A DNA stretch of 9,002 bases from Dehalococcoidales bacterium (GTDB lineage Bacteria; Chloroflexota; Dehalococcoidia; Dehalococcoidales; JAQTRN01), in assembly GCA_028711795.1 (NCBI GenBank), contig JAQTRN010000029.1, positions 1-9,002 on the forward strand, read 5' to 3'. Both the position numbers and the translations under genes were made by a program. Positions 1-7,474 of the stretch are shown piece after piece. A model generated the notes under the pieces. That model ran no database searches, was not told the origin of the DNA, and saw only the letters and a program-made list of their open reading frames with translations. Positions within the stretch are counted from its first letter, which is position 1, and every line of letters begins with the position of its first letter.

Positions 1-7
1 CATAAGT

Positions 8-1300
8 CTATTTCCAGGTCCTTTCGTCCACAATCGTCTGGTGTTTTTCGGGGATAACTCCCCTGGCGACAAAATCAATTCTATCCAGCTTGAGCCGACA
101 TAAGTTCTGGAATTTCTCGCCCAACTCGGCGGCCAGTTGCTCGCGATCGGCGGCTTCGTCCTTTAGTTCGACCCTGAGGCCCATTTCGTCACGCTGTTGC
201 TGCCGCTTGACCACTATCTGGAACCGAGAGACAGGCTCAAAACTAAGCACCACCTGTTCCGCCTGCCGGGCCACCACGAACATGCCCCGTACCTTAATGG
301 CATCACTCGTCCGGCCGACCAGGGCCCCCAATCTGGGCGCCGTCCGTCCACAGGGGCAGGGCTCGGTGGTGTAGGATGACATATCTCCGGTACCAAAACG
401 GACCAGGCCCCAGGCAATATTATGGACCGGGGTAACTACTATTTCGCCGACTTCTCCGGGACCAAGTTGTTTGCCTGTTTCCGGATCCACTATTTCAATA
501 ACATAGTCATCCATAAAGTGCATACCTGATTGCTGAGGACATTCATAGGCAATGGCGCCACCGGGCTCGGTGACGGCATATGCCTGGCTGGTCGTAATTC
601 GGTAATCTGTTTCCAGCGTTTTCCGCAGCGAAAGGGGCAGCATCTCACCGGTAAACCAGGCGCGCTCTAGCGCAAAATCGTGGCGGAAGTCATGTCCCAT
701 CTCTTCCGCTTTTTTGATAACGGTCATAAGAAAGGTGGGGGTACCGACAAAGCCGGTAACCCTCAGGTCCAACATCGTCTGGAGTTGTATCTCAGTATTA
801 CCGGTGCCGATAACGACCACAGTCGCGCCGCAATCTCTCAGGGCCTCATGAAAAAGGATACCGGCGGGAGACATGTGATACGAGAAGGTGTTAACCACAA
901 TATCGCCCTTCCGGAAACCGGCGGCATAGAAAGCCCGGGCAAACCATTTGATTCGGCTCGAATGCAGCGGCTCGTAGATGGGGCCGGGAGAAATAAATAT
1001 ACGCTCCACATCTTCGGGAGGAACCGCCAGGAAGCCGCCATAGGGCGGCCTTCGCCGCTGCCACTCAATCAGGTCAGGTTTACGGATAATGGGCACCTTT
1101 TCCAGATCTCTAATTGTGGAGATTTGGGAGGGGACAATCCCGGCCTTCTCCAGTATCTCCCGGGCAGATGGAGCATGATAGTAGGCATGAGACACCACCT
1201 GAGACAGGCGCTGGTTCAGGTACTGCTCTCTAACCTCAGAGCGCATGGTCTCCAGATCATCAAAATACTGGCCTGACCTACCAGCGGTATTCATAGCCAT
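8..1300 (-). CDS. PaaK-family (phenylacetate-CoA ligase-like) AMP-forming enzyme with altered P-loop
   Basis: The 430-residue protein has the length and layout of cytosolic PaaK-type aryl-CoA ligases, which activate a carboxylate with ATP and transfer it to CoA. Visible motifs are YAVTE (241-245, A5), RFGTGD (301-306, A7), GRTSDAIKVRG (329-339, A8 hinge), and a C-terminal IPEKHQTIVDER in which K419 aligns with the catalytic A10 lysine. C254, H261, C315 and C317 could form a zinc site of the kind reported in some PaaK homologues. The oddity is the A3 P-loop: where PaaK has SSGTTGKPT, this protein reads ISPGPIYEP (103-111), with no Ser/Thr/Gly-rich loop and no lysine. The start at 1300 has GAGG 8 nt upstream. 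An ATG two codons later would give an ATGA overlap with the livF stop but is too far from that ribosome site. It is the last operon gene seen. Family assignment is firm; substrate and activity are unknown. Confidence 0.88.
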   Translation of the reverse strand: MAMNTAGRSGQYFDDLETMRSEVREQYLNQRLSQVVSHAYYHAPSAREILEKAGIVPSQISTIRDLEKVPIIRKPDLIEWQRRRPPYGGFLAVPPEDVERIFISPGPIYEPLHSSRIKWFARAFYAAGFRKGDIVVNTFSYHMSPAGILFHEALRDCGATVVVIGTGNTEIQLQTMLDLRVTGFVGTPTFLMTVIKKAEEMGHDFRHDFALERAWFTGEMLPLSLRKTLETDYRITTSQAYAVTEPGGAIAYECPQQSGMHFMDDYVIEIVDPETGKQLGPGEVGEIVVTPVHNIAWGLVRFGTGDMSSYTTEPCPCGRTAPRLGALVGRTSDAIKVRGMFVVARQAEQVVLSFEPVSRFQIVVKRQQQRDEMGLRVELKDEAADREQLAAELGEKFQNLCRLKLDRIDFVARGVIPEKHQTIVDERTWK

Positions 1301-2082
1301 CGCTTGCGCCTCTTGTAGTGCTTCACTTCGCGGTAGCTCTTTTTCGTTCCCAGAGCCGACAGCCCGATATAGAATTCTTTAACATCTTCGTTATTCTTCA
1401 AGAAGTCGGCCGTACCGTCCAGGACCACCCGGCCGTTTTCCATAACATAGCCGTAATGGGCAATATTCAGCGCGATTCTGACATTCTGCTCCACCAGTAA
1501 GACTGAAGTTTTCTGTTCCATATTAAATCGCCGGATAATGTCATATATCTCTTCAACCAGCATTGGCGCCAGCCCCAGGGATGGCTCGTCCAGCATCATC
1601 AGTTTAGGACTGGCCATCATCGCCCGGCCAATGACCAGCATCTGCTGTTCCCCGCCGGAGAGGTAACCAGCGATATTGCGCCGCAGGCTCTTCAGCCGCG
1701 GGAAATAATCATAGGTCATCTCCAGGTCTCGCTTAATCGAATGCCGTTCCTTACGATTAAAGGCGCCCACCAGCAGGTTTTCTTCGGCAGTCAAATGCTC
1801 GAATACCCGCCGCCCTTCCAAAGCCTGGACGATACCCAGCTTGCCTATCTTTTCCGGGCTCTCCCGGTCGATTCTCCGCCCATTCCATTCGATACTACCA
1901 TCGGTCACTTCTCCTTCCTCAACATGGAGCAAACCGGATATCGCCTTGAGAGTGGTGCTTTTCCCGGCGCCGTTCGCCCCGAGAAGCGCGATGATAGCGC
2001 CGTCTTCGACACTCAGCGAGACGCCATGCAACACCCGGATCACGTTGAGATAAGTGACCTCGATATTATTTAACTTGAGCAC
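1291..2082 (-). CDS. livF: LivF-type ATP-binding subunit of branched-chain amino acid/HAAT ABC transporter
   Basis: This 263-residue cytoplasmic ABC ATPase would power the LivH/LivM permease pair encoded upstream. It shows Walker A GANGAGKST (35-43), a Q-loop glutamine at 85, the signature LSGGEQQ (141-147), Walker B LMMLDEP (161-167) followed by SLGLAP, and LLVEQN (195-200), which is typical of LivF rather than LivG. The C-terminus carries a strongly basic tail, KKSYREVKHYKRRKRWL (247-263), beyond the usual LivF end; the codons of this tail also contain the ribosome site of the next gene. The start is GTG at 2082, supported by GGAAGG 6 nt upstream. It overlaps the PaaK-like gene by 10 bp and follows the binding-protein gene after a 49-bp gap containing a strong hairpin. 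The true transported substrate cannot be read from the ATPase. Confidence 0.95.
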   Translation of the reverse strand: MLKLNNIEVTYLNVIRVLHGVSLSVEDGAIIALLGANGAGKSTTLKAISGLLHVEEGEVTDGSIEWNGRRIDRESPEKIGKLGIVQALEGRRVFEHLTAEENLLVGAFNRKERHSIKRDLEMTYDYFPRLKSLRRNIAGYLSGGEQQMLVIGRAMMASPKLMMLDEPSLGLAPMLVEEIYDIIRRFNMEQKTSVLLVEQNVRIALNIAHYGYVMENGRVVLDGTADFLKNNEDVKEFYIGLSALGTKKSYREVKHYKRRKRWL

Positions 2083-2096
2083 ACTCGGCCTTCCGG

Positions 2097-2124
2097 GGGT
2101 GGGAGCGCGGATGCGCTCCCACCC
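2097..2124 (-). repeat. Perfect 12-bp hairpin between binding-protein gene and livF
   Basis: A perfect inverted repeat has arms GGGTGGGAGCGC and GCGCTCCCACCC (minus strand) separated by the four bases ATCC. It begins 7 nt after the binding-protein stop codon and ends 2 nt before the GGAAGG ribosome site of livF. No T-run follows on the minus strand, so it is not a standard intrinsic terminator. By analogy with REP-like elements behind maltose and other binding-protein genes, it may stabilise the 3' end of the abundant upstream message (inference). It could also be a copy of a dispersed palindromic repeat. Confidence 0.8.
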
Positions 2125-2131
2125 TTAGTGA

Positions 2132-3394
2132 CTACTTCGCTCCGAACCAGCTGAACTCTTCGTACTTGATTAGTGGAGCTTCCGTCCAATCGGTTATCGG
2201 CATTATCTGCCCGTTAGTTACCTTACAAACCCGGAGTAGCTTGTCCAGCCGGTTATCGCCTACCGTGTATCTGACAGGACCCTGCAGTCCCTGAACATCA
2301 TAGCCACTGAGTTTCTGGATACCGTTCTGTTCAATAGCGCTCCAGGCTTCAGCATCGCCTTTAGCCAGCTTGTCATAGCCGACATTATCTACCGCGTGCT
2401 GTAGAATCTGGGCGGCTATCAGAGCCGTGGTCCAGGTAGAGAGATAGTCCGTATTCCCGGAGTCCTGCGGGTTATATTGCTGACAGTAATCTTTGGCCTT
2501 AGCCAGACCGGGCACATTGTCGGTCCAGGCGGCGGTCGAAACGACGCCATAGGTGCCCTCGGCAACATCGGCCCCGGCCAGATCCACGAGGGCTTTGGTG
2601 AGGCTGGCATGGCCTAAGCCGATGGTGATGTTGGACATCTGAAGGTCACGTATATTCCGCAGGATCACCGCTGTTGGCGCCGGTGTACTCGAAATAAAGA
2701 TCACATCCGGGTTCTTAGCTTTGACCCGCGTCAAGGCCTCCATCTCCGAGATAGTAGTCGAGGCGTGCTCCTCGGGGGTAAGCAGCTCAATCCCCAGCTT
2801 ATCAGCCATGGCCGTAGCCCCGTCCTTGGCTCCCTTACCCGTGGGGTTATTCAATAGAAGCAAGGCCATCTTGGGCTTGCCGTACCCTTTCCAGATGTTC
2901 TTCATGTAGTAGGTAGCGAAAGCGGTCCAGTCATCCCCGTAGTCGGGTGCCTGACCATAGATATGCCTGGGTGGCCGGTAGATGATTGGGGAGGCATAAG
3001 TGGCCATCCCGGGGAATCCGGCATCGTTAGCAATCCCCATGGCGTACGACATCTCAGTCGAAGAGTGTGTCGTAAACATCAGGCAGCCCTCGTCCATGAA
3101 CTCTTTGACAATAGTAACCACTTTACTCGCATCGTAGCCGCTATCGCGGTAGACCAGTTCAATGGGGTGTCCCCGGACGCCGCCCAACTCAGTATTAATG
3201 TACTTAATGGCATCCTCCAGACCATGCCGCCCCGCCAGTCCTTTATCGGCCACCGGCCCGGTTGCCGGCGTCATGGAGCCTATCTTTAGCGTCCCACCAT
3301 CTTCTTCCTGACTGCAACCAGCCACAAACGGCGTCATTATGAGTATTACACTTAATAAAATTGCCAGTGGTAGCATCAATATCTTAGTTTTCAC
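2132..3394 (-). CDS. Lipoprotein substrate-binding protein of HAAT/Liv ABC transporter (Peripla_BP_6-like)
   Basis: From the chosen GTG start the protein has 420 residues. It begins with K2/K4, a hydrophobic stretch (about 5-23) and the lipobox VAGC with acceptor C27, so it should be a membrane-tethered lipoprotein outside the cytoplasm. The mature part starts LKIGSMTPATGPVADKG (about 36-52) and has the two-lobed type I binding fold of LivK-like proteins, including GHPIELVYRDSGYDASK. The start at 3394 is preferred because AAGGAGG lies 4 nt upstream and the signal peptide then begins correctly; an in-frame GTG at 3439 has no ribosome site and would put 15 extra residues before the signal peptide. 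The gene is spaced 87 bp from livM and is followed by a hairpin. The ligand is unknown: clustering with CoA ligases suggests a carboxylate or aromatic acid at least as much as an amino acid. A free-living Gram-negative Liv protein would usually lack the lipobox. Confidence 0.92.
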   Translation of the reverse strand: MKTKILMLPLAILLSVILIMTPFVAGCSQEEDGGTLKIGSMTPATGPVADKGLAGRHGLEDAIKYINTELGGVRGHPIELVYRDSGYDASKVVTIVKEFMDEGCLMFTTHSSTEMSYAMGIANDAGFPGMATYASPIIYRPPRHIYGQAPDYGDDWTAFATYYMKNIWKGYGKPKMALLLLNNPTGKGAKDGATAMADKLGIELLTPEEHASTTISEMEALTRVKAKNPDVIFISSTPAPTAVILRNIRDLQMSNITIGLGHASLTKALVDLAGADVAEGTYGVVSTAAWTDNVPGLAKAKDYCQQYNPQDSGNTDYLSTWTTALIAAQILQHAVDNVGYDKLAKGDAEAWSAIEQNGIQKLSGYDVQGLQGPVRYTVGDNRLDKLLRVCKVTNGQIMPITDWTEAPLIKYEEFSWFGAK

Positions 3395-3405
3395 CCTTCC
3401 TCCTT
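3395..3405 (-). promoter_or_regulatory. Ribosome binding site deciding the binding-protein start
   Basis: The minus strand reads AAGGAGG (3405-3399), then AAGG, then GTG at 3394. This near-perfect Shine-Dalgarno sequence argues for the 420-residue lipoprotein form over the longer reading frame opening at 3439. Confidence 0.75.
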
Positions 3406-3481
3406 GAACGTGACTATCTTTTGCCCCCTGAGCTTCCACCCGGTCATATATACATAAAGCTCATCACCTCTCTTCACCAGG

Positions 3482-4534
3482 CTAGTACGAGAAAGGCCAT
3501 AACCGGTAAGCGGACTTAAACAGAGTCCAGCGGTGTGCCAGGCCCCGCGGCTCAAAAATCAGGAAAAGGATAATAACCAGCCCAAACACTAGAGGTGAGA
3601 TACCAGCAGTAAATCCGGAAGGTAAGCCGGGCAAGGCTTTGTCCAGGGCTGGCGACAGGCGGGTGACACCTACATCGAGAAGGCGGATGAATATGGCCCC
3701 TAGAATTGGGCCCAGTGTTGTACCCAGCCCACCGATAATAATCATGCCGATGAAGAGCACTGAGCTGGAAAAGGTAAAACTCTCGCTATTGATGAAGCGC
3801 ATCCAGTGCGCCAGTAACGAGCCGGCGATACCAGCGAAGAAACAACCGAAGAAAAATGCCAGGAGTTTATAGCGAAAAAGATTGATGCCCATCACTTCCG
3901 CTGCTAGATCATTATCACGAACGGCAATAAAAGCGCGGCCAACTCTGGTCCGCGCGATATTTTTGGCCAGGAACAACGTGACTATGGCAATCACCATAAT
4001 GACGTAAAACTGGCTGCCTTCACTACGAAAGGTTAGATTACCAAGAGACATATAGGGCACATTCATGCCGTCGAAACCACCGGTCATTTCCGTCCAGTGG
4101 TTGATTACCCAGATAATAATCAACTGAGCGGCAATGGTAGAAATAGCCAGATAGAAACCTTTGACCCGCAGCGACGGAATACCAAAAATCATTCCGACAA
4201 CGCCGGCGACAAGGCCGGACGAGATTAAGGCGAGGGGAAAAGGAACCCCGAAACGGCTGTTTAGTATGGCTGAAGTATAAGCGCCAACGGCGATGAACCC
4301 GGCGTGTCCGATTGACAACTGCCCGCAATAGCCCGTAAGTAGATTCAGTCCGGTAATGGCGATTATGGTAATACCGATAAGGTTAGCCACACTCAGCCAG
4401 TAGTTGGCCAGGTAGAGTGGCGCTGTGAAAAGGACTGCGAGGAAGACAAAAAGAAGCACCCACTGTGTCTTGGTCCGGAAGATAGCCATATCCTCAGCGT
4501 ATGAGAAATTACGAGTCCCGGCTGGTAGGTCCAA
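3482..4534 (-). CDS. livM: LivM-type permease subunit of HAAT ABC transporter
   Basis: This 350-residue integral membrane protein is one half of the translocation pore and pairs with LivH. Hydrophobic segments run throughout, from WVLLFVFLAVLF (25-36) to LVFGLVIILFLIF (315-327). The LivM signature GQLSIGHAGFIAVGAYTSA is at 71-89, the cytoplasmic coupling loop RTRVGRAFIAVRDNDLAAE at 195-213, and the end has EPRGL (328-332). The start is uncertain. TTG at 4534 sits 6 bp after the livH stop with AAAGGA about 11 nt upstream, inside the end of livH. ATG at 4489 (residue 16) is the alternative; it has GAGG only 2 nt before it but would start near the first membrane segment. Function is clear at family level, and substrate follows whatever the lipoprotein binds. 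Confidence 0.94.
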   Translation of the reverse strand: MDLPAGTRNFSYAEDMAIFRTKTQWVLLFVFLAVLFTAPLYLANYWLSVANLIGITIIAITGLNLLTGYCGQLSIGHAGFIAVGAYTSAILNSRFGVPFPLALISSGLVAGVVGMIFGIPSLRVKGFYLAISTIAAQLIIIWVINHWTEMTGGFDGMNVPYMSLGNLTFRSEGSQFYVIMVIAIVTLFLAKNIARTRVGRAFIAVRDNDLAAEVMGINLFRYKLLAFFFGCFFAGIAGSLLAHWMRFINSESFTFSSSVLFIGMIIIGGLGTTLGPILGAIFIRLLDVGVTRLSPALDKALPGLPSGFTAGISPLVFGLVIILFLIFEPRGLAHRWTLFKSAYRLWPFSY

Positions 4535-4540
4535 TCGCTA

Positions 4541-5431
4541 TTATATCCTTTCTATGCGGTGTTCCCCGAACAAGCCGTATGGCTTGACAAACATCACGAT
4601 AATGATAATGACAAAGGGGATGAGTTCCCTGACACCCGGCCAGGTCAACGGCGCCAGATAGCCACCACCCACGTTCTCGGCCAGGCCGATAATTGGCCCG
4701 GCCACGATTGCCCCCAGAAATGAATCCAGACCACCCAGTATCACTACCGAAAAAGCCTTAAACCCGGTCTGGGTCAGTCCGGGAGTGATACCGCCGATAC
4801 TGGCGACCAGGACACCGCCGAACGCCGCCAGAACACAGGCCAACATCCACGAACCGGAAAATATCCGGGTTACCGGCACACCACAGGCCTGAACGGCTAG
4901 CTGGTCATCGGCGGTGGCTCTCATGGCAATACCCATTCGGTGGTACTTAAAGTAAAGCGAAAGCAGCCCGAACAGCGCCAGCGCAATGACTACCGTCCAT
5001 AGCGATTCGTAAGAGATACTGGCCGTGCCGATAGATATCGGCTGCTGGGGAAAAAGCCGGGGCAAGCGGGCCAGACTCTTCGGCCAGACAATGGTGACCA
5101 CACCTTCCAGAAAGAAGGAAATTCCCAGCGTCACTGTGATCAGAGACAGAATTGGCTGGGCGATAAGCGGGCGTAAAACAATCCGCTCGATGGTCCAGCC
5201 CATGGCGATAGCAAACAGCACCACTAGAGGCAACCCCAACCATATGGGGAGATTCGCCTCACTGGGGTCTAACATGGCGTAGGTAAACCAGGCTGAGATC
5301 AAGGTCAACTGCCCCAGTGCTAAATTAGCCACACCGCACGACTTCCAGACCAGGACAAAGCCCAGGGCGATTAGGGAATAGACCATCCCCACGGTGATTC
5401 CGGTCACGACAAATTGAAGAAACTCAGGCAT
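4541..5431 (-). CDS. livH: LivH-type permease subunit of HAAT ABC transporter
   Basis: This 296-residue inner-membrane permease partners LivM. The N-terminus has GMVYSLIALGFVLVWKSCGV (15-34) and NLALGQL (36-42 region), typical of LivH, where the first helix is followed by a conserved small-residue turn. The coupling loop is HRMGIAMRATADDQLAVQAC (164-183), FSVVILGGLDSFLGA (227-241) precedes a late helix, and KPYGLFG (283-289) is the usual C-terminal motif. Several hydrophobic helices lie between these. The ATG at 5431 overlaps the last 8 bp of the upstream CoA ligase gene, with GGAAGGA about 10 nt before it, so translation is probably coupled to that ligase. Length matches the family. The tight overlap is the best evidence that the ligase and transporter work together. 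Confidence 0.95.
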   Translation of the reverse strand: MPEFLQFVVTGITVGMVYSLIALGFVLVWKSCGVANLALGQLTLISAWFTYAMLDPSEANLPIWLGLPLVVLFAIAMGWTIERIVLRPLIAQPILSLITVTLGISFFLEGVVTIVWPKSLARLPRLFPQQPISIGTASISYESLWTVVIALALFGLLSLYFKYHRMGIAMRATADDQLAVQACGVPVTRIFSGSWMLACVLAAFGGVLVASIGGITPGLTQTGFKAFSVVILGGLDSFLGAIVAGPIIGLAENVGGGYLAPLTWPGVRELIPFVIIIIVMFVKPYGLFGEHRIERI

Positions 5432-7361
5432 TTTCGGTCGTTCCTTCCGATATCGTTCTTATTTTGACACTCGTAGCGACCGCACCCTTACGGCCGTCCC
5501 GGTAGGTTACCGCCGCCTCTACTTTTACCTCGCCGGACCCATTATACAGATTATTGATCAGGTCCTTATACCTGTCCTCCATAAAGCCCCGTCTCAGCTT
5601 TCTGGTCCGGGTGAGCTCGGCTTCATCCGGATCAAACTCTTTGTGCATCAGCACGAACTTCCGGACTCGGGAGGCCTCCGGCAGGTAACTGTTTACCCGC
5701 ACCAGGTCCTTCCTCACCAGGTCGGCTACTTCTTCTTTCTGGGACAGATCAACAAAAGTGGTATAGGGCAACCGATTACGCTCTGCCCATTTGCCCACCA
5801 TCACAAAGTCCATGTTAATTATCGCCGAGACGAAGTCTTTGTCCTTGCCGCCAATAACCATCGCGTCTTTGATATATGGGCTGAACCGGAGCCGACCCTC
5901 AATATACTGGGGAGCATATTTGATACCGGACCTGAGCTCTCCCATGTGGTCTAACCGGTCCAGAAATATGATGTGGCCTTGCTCGTCAATATTAACGGCG
6001 TCCCCAGTGCGGCACCAGCCATCGGTCAGGGCAGACACTGTTCTTGCCGGGTCTTTATGATACCCGGAAAACATGGAATCACTCCTGACCAAAAGCTCGC
6101 CGGCATCGGTAATCCTGACTTCCACGCCCAGCGCCGGCCGGCCGACGCTCTCAAATTTTATTTCGCCTTTAGCGTGTGCCGAGATATAGCCGGCTTCGGT
6201 ACTGGCGTAATTCTGCCTCAATTCGATACCGATAGCATGAATCAAACGGAAAGTATCCAGACTCAATACCGAACTGCCGGTAACGGCGAACCTTACTCGA
6301 CTCAGACCCAGTCTGTCCTTGAGCGGGCGGAATAGCAACGGGTGGGCCACGCTATAGCAAGCCCGCCAGAACAAGTTGGGCCGCTCGCCCCGAAAACTAT
6401 AATCGGCGACCTTATAGCCCACCGGCGCCAGTAAACGATAACAAAAGCGCTTCAGGGGTCCGGCATCCATCATCTTGACCTGTATCTCGCTCACCAGACT
6501 CTCCCACTGTCGTGGGCCATATATCACGAAGGTGGGACCAGTCTCTCTTGTATCCTCGCTGATAGTCTCTGGCTCCTCCGGGAAGTTTAATCTCGCCCCG
6601 GTAAGCAAATGGGGGACAGTAGCGAAAAAGCTGTCGCCCACCCAGGCGGCCGGGAAGTTAGATATCAAATCATCTTCCCCACTCAGAGGGTACCGCGTGA
6701 CGAAACCCCGTGCGGTATTGATCAACGCCCGGTGCGTCAGCATCGCTCCTTTGGGTAAACCGGTAGTCCCCGAAGTGTAATAGATAAAAGCGGTATCATC
6801 GCCGTTGCCTTTTTCTATATTCTGCTCGAACAGACCGGGATGTGACGCCTCGTATTCCCGGCCGCGGTCCAGTACCTGGGTAAAACTAATCAGAAGAGGG
6901 TCGTCGTACTTCTTCAGGCCTTTTGGGTCCCAGTAGATGATTTTCTTCAGTGACGGCAATTCGTCCTTGAGTTCCAAGAACTTGTCCGTCTGTTCCTGAT
7001 CGTTGGCCAGAGCGAACTTAGCGCCGGAGTGAGATGCAATATACTTCACTTCGGATGACACCGAATCAACAAATATGCCAGTAACAATACCACCCGCAGC
7101 CTGGGCCGCAAACTCTCCCCAGAACCACTCTGGTTCGTTATCGCCGATGATACAGACCACATCGCCCGGTTCTAATCCCAGACCGATGAGGCCCAGCGAA
7201 AAATACTTAACGCTCTGGTAGTACTCCTGCCAGCTATACCGCTGCCAGATGCCGAATCTCTTCATGCACATCGCTGTCTGCGAAGGCCATTTTGCGCTAT
7301 TGTACCTGACGATCTGCGGCAGGGTCTCCAGCTTAACTGTACGCTCTAACATCATCTCCAC
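5424..7361 (-). CDS. AMP-binding long-chain-type acyl-CoA ligase (FAA1/COG1022-like)
   Basis: This 645-residue enzyme of the ANL superfamily should convert a fatty or related carboxylic acid to its CoA thioester with ATP, giving AMP and pyrophosphate, in the cytoplasm or at the membrane face. Motifs: YYTSGTTGLPKG (194-205, A3 P-loop), NYASTE (384-389, A5), GWCRTGD (448-454, A7), a modified hinge beginning DRLDHMGEL (468-476), and LTRTRKLRRG (583-592) with the A10 lysine at K588. The A8 hinge lacks the usual GRxKDxIK pattern but keeps APQYIE (483-488). A tail of about 40 residues after the normal end (roughly 604-645) looks strand-rich. The opening GTG at 7361 has no ribosome site; ATG at 7355 or 7352, just behind GGTGGAG, may be the true start. 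It is first in the operon and overlaps livH by 8 bp. The substrate is not determinable. Confidence 0.92.
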   Translation of the reverse strand: MEMMLERTVKLETLPQIVRYNSAKWPSQTAMCMKRFGIWQRYSWQEYYQSVKYFSLGLIGLGLEPGDVVCIIGDNEPEWFWGEFAAQAAGGIVTGIFVDSVSSEVKYIASHSGAKFALANDQEQTDKFLELKDELPSLKKIIYWDPKGLKKYDDPLLISFTQVLDRGREYEASHPGLFEQNIEKGNGDDTAFIYYTSGTTGLPKGAMLTHRALINTARGFVTRYPLSGEDDLISNFPAAWVGDSFFATVPHLLTGARLNFPEEPETISEDTRETGPTFVIYGPRQWESLVSEIQVKMMDAGPLKRFCYRLLAPVGYKVADYSFRGERPNLFWRACYSVAHPLLFRPLKDRLGLSRVRFAVTGSSVLSLDTFRLIHAIGIELRQNYASTEAGYISAHAKGEIKFESVGRPALGVEVRITDAGELLVRSDSMFSGYHKDPARTVSALTDGWCRTGDAVNIDEQGHIIFLDRLDHMGELRSGIKYAPQYIEGRLRFSPYIKDAMVIGGKDKDFVSAIINMDFVMVGKWAERNRLPYTTFVDLSQKEEVADLVRKDLVRVNSYLPEASRVRKFVLMHKEFDPDEAELTRTRKLRRGFMEDRYKDLINNLYNGSGEVKVEAAVTYRDGRKGAVATSVKIRTISEGTTENA

Positions 7362-7399
7362 CCGGAACAGGTTGGTTCGATAGTAATACCATATATAAC

Positions 7400-7425
7400 A
7401 AAAATACCTCCGCCTGGGAGGTATT
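7400..7425 (-). terminator. Intrinsic terminator hairpin in front of the transporter operon
   Basis: On the minus strand AATACCTCC, a five-base loop CAGGC, and GGAGGTATT form a perfect 9-bp stem running into TTTTT (7404-7400). It lies about 220 bp after the pilT stop and only about 40 bp before the ligase gene. It could end pilT transcripts, but because the only convincing operon promoter is upstream of it, it more likely acts as an attenuator for the operon (inference). Confidence 0.72.
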
Positions 7426-7474
7426 AGTCACGATATTAACGATTCTCTGGTGAAATCAAGGCCCCCAAGCGCAT

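Noticed and set aside
680..1276. 198-codon open frame on the plus strand
   Set aside because: It is antisense to the well-supported PaaK-family gene, has no family-like motifs or convincing start signal, and is explained by the codon bias of the minus-strand gene.
2097..2124. Hairpin as an intrinsic terminator of the binding-protein gene
   Set aside because: The stem is followed by CCGGAAGGCC rather than a T-run, and livF lies immediately downstream on the same strand.
3395..3439. Longer form of the binding protein starting at GTG 3439
   Set aside because: It lacks a ribosome site and would place 15 polar residues before a clear lipoprotein signal, whereas GTG at 3394 follows AAGGAGG.
3430..3462. 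Inverted repeat GAGCTT/AAGCTC in the livM to binding-protein gap
   Set aside because: Only a 6-bp stem around a 21-base loop and no T-run; not distinguishable from chance.
5643..6335. Several open frames of 89-120 codons on the plus strand
   Set aside because: They lie antisense within the acyl-CoA ligase gene and show no recognisable domain; they are shadows of it.
7376..7402. Possible second promoter between the terminator and the ligase gene
   Set aside because: AT-rich TATATA and TATTAC candidates have no acceptable -35 element at 16-18 bp.
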